This document shows, piece by piece, positions 13,447 through 22,981 of a DNA stretch of 64,000 nt (position 1 is the stretch's first letter; the number at the start of each line of letters is the position of its first letter). A program made the position numbers and the translations under genes. The notes beneath the pieces are model-generated. The model was not told the DNA's origin. It saw nothing but the letters and a program-made list of their open reading frames with translations, and did no database searches. The DNA lies in the NCBI GenBank assembly GCA_964017145.1, contig OZ024842.1, positions 2,852,001-2,916,000 of the forward strand, in the 5' to 3' direction. Source of the stretch: Agrocybe praecox. Taxonomy: Eukaryota; Basidiomycota; Agaricomycetes; Agaricales; Agrocybaceae.

Positions 13447-14448
13447 ATGGACATTTCTCCGAATCAACCACGATGGTTTACATCTTATTCGCCAGACATT
13501 TCGCGCCAGAGCCTTGATATTAGTGAAATTCTTTTGCTTGACACGATCAAATTTCCTTTGCGAAACAATGTGTATGCTCTGAGAGATCTCTTGGATTCTC
13601 TAGAAAACTTTCTCCAAGGATGGCAAGCAGTCAATTCCACATCGAATCTATGTCCCGTTTGTCTTATTCGATTTGACTCCAGGGTCAGTATTCCAGAGAC
13701 GGCGTTTCACCTGTCAAGATTGTTCGTGGACCAACCATTCACCATCCATGCATTCACGACTCTCTTACCCAAAGAAATATATCTTGACGATACCCGCGCA
13801 GGCAATGAAAAGCTTGTCTCCAACGAAACGTTAGGGGTCCCTCACATTCATCCTGAGATACATGGAGACAGACAAGAAACCGAAGACATCGATGGTCTAG
13901 AACTCCTTTCCTTCGTAAGTCAAGTCTTCAATGGGCCCGAAATCGAAGCGGCACACGCTCGTGAAGGGGAACGTGCCCCTTTCTCGAGTATCATGGACCT
14001 CTTCGAGCCCCAAGAAACTATTTACAAGGAGGGGCACTACACGTCATTCGCTAGCTTCGGGGAGCTTTTAGACTTCAAAAATTCGGGACCTTCTTCAGCC
14101 ACTCCTTCGTGGGGAAACAGGCTCGGGAGTAAATCCTCTGAAAACTACCAAGCACCGGGAACGCGGAGGAGCTCAGGCTCGACTGATTATGGATACTACT
14201 TCACTCGGAGGGCGTTCTCAACGGAAAACAGTCCATCGGTTAGTGCCCTTCAATCATCCAGGAATTTCGAAAGAAGTATACATCGGTCGCCGTCTCTCAT
14301 CTCGCTGTACCAGCTTGGCTCTCAATTGCCGGCGGTGAGAGGTAGTAGAAGCTCTGATATCCGGTCGTTATCTCCTATACTCCATTTTGACTCCGAATTG
14401 GGAAATACTACTGGAACTGGGCTGAATAGCATCAGTGAAAGCTATTGA
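13447..14448 (+). CDS. Single-PAH-domain protein, tandem paralogue B
   Basis: One open exon, 333 residues. The ATG at 13447 is chosen because its context (TCGACATGG) is the same as at paralogue A's start; an in-frame upstream start at 13354 exists. PAH domain about 25-115: DISEILLLDTIKFPL, ALRDLLDSLENFLQ, IPETAFHLSRLF, FTTLLPKE. Between helices 2 and 3 it carries about 18 extra residues exactly where A and C have their intron. The C-terminal part is Ser-rich with SGSTDYGYYFTRRAFSTE near residue 245. No signal peptide or membrane span from this start. Lies 177 bp after A, same strand. Confidence 0.77.
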   Translation: MDISPNQPRWFTSYSPDISRQSLDISEILLLDTIKFPLRNNVYALRDLLDSLENFLQGWQAVNSTSNLCPVCLIRFDSRVSIPETAFHLSRLFVDQPFTIHAFTTLLPKEIYLDDTRAGNEKLVSNETLGVPHIHPEIHGDRQETEDIDGLELLSFVSQVFNGPEIEAAHAREGERAPFSSIMDLFEPQETIYKEGHYTSFASFGELLDFKNSGPSSATPSWGNRLGSKSSENYQAPGTRRSSGSTDYGYYFTRRAFSTENSPSVSALQSSRNFERSIHRSPSLISLYQLGSQLPAVRGSRSSDIRSLSPILHFDSELGNTTGTGLNSISESY

Positions 14449-14825
14449 CCCATCCGCATATAATTGTGAAGAATTTGGACTAGAAGCTAGTCAATTATAG
14501 CGATTCACTCATTGTTTTATAACTTGGATTCTATTTCGCTTTAACGGAAGATTCCTTGGTGTATTGGTACTACTACAAGATCACAAGGCTTCACTGTACA
14601 TTGGAATAAAAAAATTGAGCACACCTTCCCGACTACTATTTTTATTCTAGGTTTTACTCTCCCAAAGCCATGATTTTCATCCCACGTTTGACTCCTGACA
14701 TGGACAGCTCCAGCAGTGACAGTCCAATAGACGGTGCTGTGCAAAGGCTATCCAACACTAAAATATTTAAGACTGACCAACTCTTAAAATGACCCTTGGT
14801 CGAACTGTCGGCGACGACCAACAAC

Positions 14826-15626
14826 ATGGACTCCCCACATCCACCAAAAAATTCTCGTCGTTCACGAAGTAGTCGTCTCTTTTCTGCGGGAACATCTCGC
14901 AAGCGCCGTCATCACCGCGACAGTATTGCAAATGCCACTTCCCGCCGTCACCAACCCCCGGGAACGCGTCGACAACTCTCTACCACCGACGCGCTTACCT
15001 ATCTAGAAGATGTTCGACATCATCTAAAAAATGACTTGCAAGCGTTCCGTACATTTCTGGATGTCCTGGAGAGCTTTGAGAATGGACAGTGAGCTGCACT
15101 TGTTCTTGACGTCTAACCCCTCCCCCCTAATTAAACTCTCTACAGAATGGACGTCCCAGACGTTAATTTCCACCTATCCAAAATCTTTCCTAACAATTCA
15201 GGCCTCCTTTCGGGATTCAGAATATTTTTCCCAGAGAGATCTCATACTTCAATGGGCCCTCCCACCCAACCGCACTCAGAAAAAATTGGCGTCGTTCTGG
15301 ATGACCTCATTCTTCTCGAAGATATCACGCATGTACGGAATTCGACGCGGTTCAGCAGTAGTAATCCTGTAAAGGTCGAGACAAATGACGAGTTATGGGG
15401 GACGGATGTGAGACTGGACTCTTTCAGACGAAGCGCTTCTGTCAAGACCGAACAGAGTTGCTCAAGTTACAGCTACGACCGAGACGAATACTTCAGAGCG
15501 TCCCGCTCAGTCTCAACCGACTACGGCTACTACTACGTGCGGCGGGCATTCTCGATGGAGCATGAAGAGGATAGTAAAGGATGGGGACCAATGAGTCGAA
15601 GTGAAGTTGCGGCTTTTGTTCAGTAG
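14826..15626 (+). CDS. Single-PAH-domain protein, tandem paralogue C
   Basis: Exons 14826-15088 and 15146-15626, 247 residues. Basic N-terminus (SRRSRSSRLF, SRKRRHHR) that could act as a nuclear localisation signal. This copy has the clearest PAH domain (about 54-120): DALTYLEDVRHHL, FRTFLDVLESFENGQ, VPDVNFHLSKIF, FRIFFPERS, which aligns along its whole length with Sin3 PAH2. The intron position matches paralogue A. The C-terminal motif STDYGYYYVRRAFSME lies near residue 210. The three genes are collinear, 180-380 bp apart, and clearly derive from local duplication. Confidence 0.8.
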
Positions 15627-15843
15627 AATACCTCTAGTACATCGAGTACACGTTACAATGACATACAACAGTTCACAATCGAAGGAGTCTATGTGGAATA
15701 ATTTACAGGTCTAGAATAAATTATCTTACAAGCACAAGCACGAGCACAGCAAATGCATGATATAATAACGAGCGGCAACTGCAGTGGCAACAACTTTAGC
15801 AACGCCTAGGAGTCATTGTCCTGGATTACATTATAATCTCTGG

Positions 15844-18152
15844 TTATAATATAGTCCAGTTAATAATTATCCATACTACAATAGATGGCCAAAACACGCT
15901 AAGAGCGTCAAGTAAAATCGCTTTCGGGCCAGTTTGTCGACTTCGGGCACCGTACAGACTAGGTTTGTCAAGTCCCAGCAGGTCCAACAAATTGTGCAAA
16001 GAGTTCCATGACGGAAGTCCCAGGGTTATTCGTCTCCTACGACCTCGAAATACGAAGGTATAACTCCAAGAATAACTTCCCCTCCTCCCCACAGATGAAT
16101 GCCTACCAGAGTGGTCGGGCGCAGATATGAATTGGGATTTCAGCCTACTAGAAGTAGAAGCTGAATTTTGTAGCCCGGATTCTTGATCATGAACGACGAC
16201 AAATTCGTGTTCTTCCATTCCATCGTTGTGGCCAACTTGAGACCAGTCGTCGTCGTCTCTCGACCGCGTTGTATGGGATTCGCGCCTTACAGCGTATTGA
16301 GCTGGAAACATCGGATCATCGTCTTCTTCTTCATGTCTCTCGGGTAAAGGAGTGTGGGCTGTAGATGGCGACAGCAATACCGGCGTTCCAGGGAGAGACG
16401 CAACTAGGTGGGTTGTAGAGTTTGATTGGGTATGCGGTGTACGTAGATGTGTCGGTAGAGCAGCGCGGGGGCTTGTGGGTATCGAGGGTGTAAACGGAGA
16501 CCATACTCCACTCCATTGGGCAGGATCAGGGTGCAGAATCATATTATTAGGAGTACTTTGGCCAGTGCTGAGGGGGGAAGGTGTGACCCGAAGGGTGTCG
16601 GGTTTCCTCATAGACCTTTCTTTTCGTTGGCGGAAGTTGAGAATTACTAGGACGAATAGAGTGACAGCAAAAAGTGGCAAGTAGAACCTGTAGTATACAC
16701 CATACTGGTCTGGTAGTAAGCAGGGTGTATCTGAATATGAAGAATATTCCGGATTTGCGACCAAAGCTGGATCAACGAGCGACAATAGCTGGAAACCTGG
16801 CCTTTTGATGTGGACAGACATGGAGAACGATCTAACGGTCACTTCACGGACGACATTGCCTTTAGCGCGACCATCAATTCGGGTACCAGGTAGAACGTGG
16901 AGATGCTCGCAGTAGTCGCGATTATCAGCACTGAAGGAAGATTGAAAAGTGGTTAGTGACAACATCATGACTAATGTAAAGCCCATTATACATACCTAAA
17001 AACAGCCATTGGCTCCAAGTTTTTAAGCAAGAATGTCGTTGTCTGTTTGCCAAGCATGGTTTGGTACCCTAGTCCAGCACCTCTGTGTATCCCGCCCCTT
17101 TCCCTCAGCGGGCCGCAATCTGCTGTCTCAGAACGAGACAATGGTATATGACTGAGAAGAATAACGTTCGTAGGTCCATCTATTTATGCATCAGCAATGG
17201 AGAAGGATAAAGACTCGTATTCCACTTACATTCTTCAGTTTCTTTTACGAAATCAATTGGTCCACCAGGGATTGGGGTCCAGTCGTTAAAGGTTTTAGAC
17301 TTCGCTTGCCGTTGGTAATCTTCATCAACGAGCCCAGGAGCATCTAATGCAACCAGAGTGTGATTCGATAAAGAGATTCTTTGGTTCAGATGTCCAAATG
17401 ATTGCGTATAGTATGAACGTAAATGTTTGGAAATTGTCGAGGTATATCCCAAGCTAAAGGAAGGATGAGTATACGCGCGTAATATTTACAATTTTGCACA
17501 TACCCAACATCATTATTTCCGGGGATGAAATAAACGTTAGTGTCTGGGTCCGTGGAGAAGATGGATTTGAAATAATCAGCAGCTTGCTGATATCTGGTAG
17601 GAGTAAAAACCTGTCAGGGGAATGCCATACATCTCACTTGAGGCATCAGGTACTGACTCTTCTAGACTACTAGCAGCTTTTCCATTTGCCAGCATATCTC
17701 CCAAAAAAATGACCGCATGGGGTTTTAGCCGTGAAGTGACATGCCAGCTTTTGCGCAAGTTTAACTCGAATATGACGCGTCGTATTGGGCTGGCCCACCA
17801 GCTACCAGGAGCTAAAAGAGCAGAATGTTGAACTTGTGGATCTGCGACCAGAAGAACATGCGTTGTAGCTGGTCCGTACTTCAGTTTCTGTGCAGTGAAA
17901 GACAGATATCAGTCTAATCGCGTCTGTACGTGGCTTTAAATAATAAAGTAGGATAATTACGTGTCCGATGTCAACTTGAGGCCATTTACAACTCGATAGA
18001 CTCCAGAAGAAGGTTCCGAGATCGCCCCAAATGACAAAGACGACCCATAGTAGTCTCAGGGCATTGGTTATGAGGGTGTGTGAATAGAGATAGAAATGGC
18101 TTTGTCTCGATGGAGTCAATGTGAGCGCTCTCGGATGAAATTCTGGCGACAT
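15844..18152 (-). CDS. Ted1/Cdc1/PGAP5-type membrane metallophosphoesterase
   Basis: Six exons (18152..17961, 17887..17658, 17593..17504, 17453..17230, 17179..16996, 16930..15844) give 668 residues in frame. The family are ER/Golgi Mn-dependent phosphoesterases that remodel GPI-anchor glycans (removing ethanolamine phosphate) for ER export. Metal-site motifs in order: LLVADPQVQH (about 78), FLGDML (about 126), IPGNND (about 167), LLSHIPLSR (about 255), then ADNRDYCEH. A hydrophobic span near 33-55 precedes the lumenal catalytic domain. A second follows it (FYLPLFAVTLFVLVILNF, about 390-408), then a long disordered tail and a final span at the C-terminus. An upstream ATG (18360) would need another intron and is less convincing. 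Cdc1 versus Ted1 orthology is not settled. Confidence 0.85.
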
Positions 18153-18983
18153 CAAACAGACAGAGCAGCAGAAGCGACGCTTTGGTTGCCCTCTGGGGAG
18201 TAAGAGAAGAGAAGGAGAAAGAAAAGAGAGGATAAGAAAAAGGCAAGTCAAGTACGGTGTTCAACAGTAGCGCTGAGCAGTTCTTGCAGACTTGCGCCGA
18301 TATGACCCCTTTCAATGGCGACCGCCGGGTCAGTGACGGAGCAACCTTATTTGGCGCCATTTTCCGCTACAACTTCAAGTTTTCAATGTTCTTCCTTCCA
18401 TGCCATTTTACTGTTAATCATGTTCAAAATAACACTCAATACGTGCAGAAAACCAAGTTTCTTATCGGCTTCTAATGACGACATAGCCAGGGGAACCTTG
18501 AATTCTGTCGCTCGGGCTCAAGTCACCACGACTTCCTATGGACTGGGTTCTTGACAACTGTACAGGCAGTTGAATGATATGGCGGTTTTCCGTTCAGATC
18601 CTCTAGACCTTCCGAATGGTTTTGCGCCGTACCAGCTTGCTGCAGTCAAAATTTCCTTATGCTTGGCCCCGAAAGATAAAATGGCAGCAGAACCTAGGAG
18701 AACCTGTCTTTCACAATATCTGGAGAAAGACCTGCGTAAAGCTAGAAAATGCAGACCACACAACGGGTACGCTGAATTCTATACATCGTTATTATAGTGT
18801 TGTAACTAGCGTGATACTGATATGCATACGGATACGCCACCTAATGATGAATTTCCGACCACCCAATATAAAGAAAATTGAAATTGAAGCCTAACAATAA
18901 TATGTATACATAAAATTACAAAAGCGTAAACCGTCATAAAAGATCATCTCAACCAACCCAACTCCAGAATCAAGGAGGAACAA
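18153..18983. other. Intergenic, no gene seen
   Basis: 830 bp between the phosphoesterase start and the 3' end of the BSD gene. ORFs here are short and without motifs. Pyrimidine-rich minus-strand sequence near 18200-18260 is probably 5' UTR of the phosphoesterase gene. Confidence 0.4.
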
Positions 18984-20754
18984 CTACTCCCAATCACTAT
19001 CTGCGTCATCCTCTTCAGCATCAGCGACTTTGCTCTTACTGAGCTTATCTTTATCATCGCCCACAACGCTGACGTTGGCAGAGACCAGGTCAAAGCTGTC
19101 TTCGCTGCTGACCCGAGGGCTAGTGGTACCCGTGCCCGGAGCTGGAACGGCAAGGCTTTCTTGTGGGGCCTTTTCGTTAGACTGATGGTTATAGTGAGCA
19201 AAAATAGTCATAGCGGTTGCATGAAGAAGATAAAGGAAAAAGGGACTTACTGATATTGTGGTTGTACGCGCAGCACCTGCAATTGATTGAGTCTTGGTAA
19301 CTGGGGAGGTGGGATCATCATCTTCGTCTTCCCAACTAAAGTCTTCATCGTGCTCCGTAGTTGTACCTATAAACACAATAATTAAATTTCGGATATCAAT
19401 CATTTCAGAATATGATGAGCGGCAAACGTACTCTGTAATAAGGCCTTGCGTTTCTCTTCCTCTGAGCGAATTTGATATTGGCGGAAGAAGAAACGCAGCC
19501 AAAACGCAGACTGCGTCATTTCAGATGGGACTGTAGTATTCCCATCAGGAACGAGGGTACACGAACAAAAGAGAAGGGATTTGTTTACCTAGAGTCTCTT
19601 CAAGCTGCTTCAATGCTTGCCCGTCAGTAGGATCTTGTATTGCAGTTTCGACCTTGGTCTTCCACTCAACGCCGTCGGTGCCGCCGTCTAATGTATCAAT
19701 CGCCTTTTCTTTCCAAGAAGCATATTGATCCTTGACGCCGTCTTCAACCTCGGGGTCATGTCGAATAATAGACGGATCGCTCGTTAACCGTCGCAGAAGC
19801 GCCTCTGCACGACTAGCAACGGTATTCTGCGTCTCGACATTTGGATTCGACGAAGACGAGTTCCTACCCTCCCTCTCCTTTCCTGAACCAGAAGCACCGC
19901 TACCAACGTCGCTCGAATCATTGGGCAACATCCACATATCCGTCCCGTCCCATATCAAACCCGAACCGCTCCCACCACCACCAGCTGCCTGAGATTCCGG
20001 AGGAAGGACCTTCACCGCGTCCCTGAGGACCTCCCCAGCCTCTTTGACCGCCTCACGCAGAAGCGCCTCGCTCTTGTGTGCATATTCCTCCGCCTGCGCA
20101 AGCGTCACTCCCTGTACGCGCTGCAACTCAGACAACATCGTCGTGCGGATCTGCTGCAGATCGATATTCTCAGAGGCATGTTTTAGAGACTCAGGAATAC
20201 TATTCTGCACTGTGGCGACGATATTGGGTGGGAGTGCTGCTTGCAGGCGCGAGAATAAGGTGCCTGAAACACTGCTAGTGCTATTGCTGCTCGACGACGC
20301 AGATTGAGAGCCATCTCGAGGCGTTGAAGTGGACGTGGACGGGTCTGCATCTGTGCTCGTGCGTGCAGTTATACCCTCTCCGCTAGTGGCAGCGTCAGGG
20401 CCATCGTCTGCCTTGGAGGACGCATCGGAACCAGACTCCACACCACCCTCTACCGGAGTCTCAGCTGCGGTAAAATTTGAGAGCTCTTTCTGCGCCTGGG
20501 TGACGACTTGGCTGAGATCTTTTCGTACAGTCTCCAAAGCTGTTTGGCTCTGTAAATGAGTTTCAAGTTTCGTCGTTCATTTAATGTTCATTTAGAAATA
20601 ACGAGGGAGGTACCTGTTTTCTGAATCCGCCCCAGAAGCGACCTAATTGGCCGATAACTTGGTTTACTTCTTCATTGAGGGAAGGCTGCTCAGTCTGTGT
20701 TGTTGGATTCGGGGTCGTTGACCTTGTAATGTCATATGTATCGAGGAAGTTCAT
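18984..20754 (-). CDS. BSD-domain protein (Dos2-like)
   Basis: Five exons (20754..20614, 20549..19589, 19530..19432, 19366..19251, 19181..18984) give 504 residues. The N-terminus MNFLDTYD and GQLGRFWGGFRKQS is followed by amphipathic helices and Ser/Gly-rich linkers. The BSD domain (about 365-405) shows the core FWLRFFFRQYQI-(E)EEKRKALLQ, with the adjacent Phe/Trp pair that defines the fold. The C-terminal tail is very acidic, ending DDADSDWE, as in fungal Dos2-like and SYAP1-like BSD proteins. The exact role is unknown; in other BSD proteins the domain occurs in TFIIH subunits and synapse-associated proteins. The acidic DSDWE end is a typical feature of this subfamily. Confidence 0.83.
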
Positions 20755-21006
20755 AACAGTCGTCGAAGTTGAAGGTTAGGAGATTTCTGGCACCCGACCC
20801 TATTGACATAAGCGGTAAATGATCACGACTCTTAAAAATAGGACAGATTTCATGTAACATTGACAATATGTACGCAAGAAGATTCTATAACATAGATAAA
20901 AGTACATTGGACGAATACAAGATGTATATATCGCATTATTGATTTATTCAACAGGAGAAAGAAAAAGGAAGGAAAAACACAAAGCACAAATCCAGGATAT
21001 ATGTAA

Positions 21007-22478
21007 TTAAGCAGTTGCGGCTACCTCTACTTGTGGGGTGACGATGTCAACAGGTACTTCGACTTTAGTTTTAGTGAATGAAGTGTATCCGATCTGAGCC
21101 TTGTGAAGCTTGCACTCCTGTACAAAGTCAGTGAACATCTACGACAAAAGCATCAGCACGTCGGTCAACGGAGGAAAGGAAAAACAAAAGAACGAACCTC
21201 AATGGTGTCCAAAGGACCTCCGGCACTTTCAGGATGGAACTGGACACCCCAAACCTTCATGCCAGATTCCGTAGTTGACTTGACACCTTCAACAGAAGAA
21301 TCATTACAGTTGATGAAGAATGGTTCCCATCCTTGAGGGAAAGGATCCTGCAACTTCAAAGCATACTGATGGTTTTGACTGAAAAGGATGGTCAGCATAC
21401 TTGATCGAATATTAGAAACATGGCACTAACCTGGTGACATAAACCCTTCCAGCCTTAATGGATCCAGCAGAAGCCAAAGCCAAAACAGGTTGGTTGTGGC
21501 CTCGGTTACCGAAGGTCATACGGTAAGCATCAAGTCCAGCAGCCATTCCGATGATTTGATGTCCCATACAAATACCGAAGATAGGCTTAGTCCATTCCTG
21601 GAAAGTGCGACGCAATTTGAGGGCGGCATCCATGCAGTGGGCGGGGTCACCAGGTCCATTTGTCAAGAAGAGGCCATCGAACTCGTCGCGGACAGAGTTG
21701 AAGTCGTAATTCCAGGGAAGGACAGTAACAGCGGCATCACGGCGGACAAGAGAGCGAAGGATGTTTGCTTTAGCACCGAAATCAAGTACAGCAATCTTGA
21801 TGCTACCTTGGGGGTTCAAGACGTAAGGAACTTTGGTAGAGACCTGGTCAACCAAATTCTCTTTTGAGGGGTCCCAGTACTCATGAGCTTCTGGGGCAGG
21901 GAGGGCGGCATCCATGCCGATGGCAAGGCGTCCGAGAGTGGTACCTTGATCACGCAAAAGGGTGGTGATGGCTCGGGTATCAACACCGGTGATACCAGGG
22001 ACATTGTGGCGTTTGCACCAGGAAGCGATCGATTCGACTGCCTTGTAGTGAGAGAATTTCTCAGCGACATCGCCCACAACAACAGCTGCGGCCTGGATGT
22101 TCTGGGATTCCAGATAGACACCAACGTCTTGGGAATCGAAGGGTGCATTGTTATTTGGGACACCATAATTTCCAATCATTGGAGTGGTGAACACCAGAAT
22201 TTGACCACGGTAGGAAGGGTCGGTCATTGATTCGGTGTCTAAAAACAAACCATGAGAAAATAAGATAAAGCATAAGAAAAAGAGTACATACAGGAAGTGA
22301 TGGAGGTGGAAAAGACGGTCTCCCCGTAGATGCTCCTGGGAGCTCCAAAGGATTTCCCATTGAAGGACTGACCCGACTTGAGGTGAAGAGTAGCTGGGAC
22401 AGCAAGAGGTGCCGTGTTGACATGGGTAGCGAGACCACGAGTAAGTTGGGGAACCCTAACGATGTATCGGACAAACAT
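21007..22478 (-). CDS. CPA1: Carbamoyl-phosphate synthase, arginine-specific small subunit
   Basis: Glutamine amidotransferase subunit that feeds ammonia to the large subunit to make carbamoyl phosphate for arginine. Four exons (22478..22292, 22238..21431, 21378..21198, 21138..21007) give 435 residues. The N-terminus (FVRYIVRVPQLTRGLATH) is basic with no acidic residue, as in a mitochondrial presequence. The CPSase small-chain domain follows (LHLKSGQSFNGKSFG, YTESMTDPSYRGQI). The class I GATase domain has FLTNGPGDP, nucleophile Cys in IFGICMGHQI (about C285) and HPE in VQFHPESAGG (about 379-381). The 5' leader carries an arginine-attenuator-type uORF whose stop is 18 nt before this ATG, so arginine-dependent ribosome stalling is the expected control. 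Confidence 0.96.
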
Positions 22479-22496
22479 GCTGGGCGCGAAGGTGCT

Positions 22497-22626
22497 TTAT
22501 AGGTTCAGGAGAGAAAATACGAGGTCACTGAGGTAACTGAAGAAGGAAAAAAGTGAGAAAAAAGCGGAGAGGAAGAAAGATAAGAAAGACAACATACTCG
22601 TCTCTGGTATTCTGAGTGAAGATCAT
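22497..22626 (-). CDS. Arginine attenuator peptide (AAP) uORF, split by an intron
   Basis: Short ORF in the CPA1 leader: exon 22626..22598 (29 nt), intron 22597..22537 (donor GTATGT, acceptor TTCTTCAG), exon 22536..22497 (40 nt), giving 22 residues. It starts MIFTQNTRD and contains DYLSD, the invariant core of the AAP encoded upstream of arg-2/CPA1 in ascomycetes, then LLNL and stop (ascomycete peptides end near LWRALNA). The Asp codon of the core is assembled across the splice junction. The family function is known: the nascent peptide stalls ribosomes when arginine is high, blocking CPA1 initiation and triggering NMD. Without splicing, the ORF runs into an unrelated hydrophobic reading and DYLSD is lost. 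Confidence 0.85.
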
Positions 22627-22981
22627 GAACAAGGAGGAGGGCTCCTAGTTTGAAAGAAAAGGAGGGGAAGATGCTTTTAGGTTGGAGTGGTTGAAAAAGA
22701 TGGGGCGACAACCCAAGAATGCCCTTTCAACTTTTTTTCAAACCCCGATCGCTGATGTAATATCACCTGTGTCCTCCAATCCGAGTCGAGTCATTCTCTC
22801 AGCCCCAACGGCCGACAAGACCGAACCGCTAACGGACGGCTCTTTCATCTCTCACCATGAGTTCCGACTCGATGACCTTGTTCTCTGACTGCCAATGATC
22901 AATTAATACACTACGTACAAAGCATTAAGAAATTAACGGAGCATGTCTATTAGTATTGATATTAACGCAATCCAACTTTTT
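22627..22981. promoter_or_regulatory. CPA1 promoter and 5' leader region
   Basis: Interval between the AAP uORF start and the 3' end of the Rad5/HLTF-like gene. It presumably carries the CPA1 promoter. I see no clear TATA box and no copy of TGACTCA (the Gcn4/CPC1 site), though TGAGTCGAC-like sequences are present near 22790. Confidence 0.35.
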
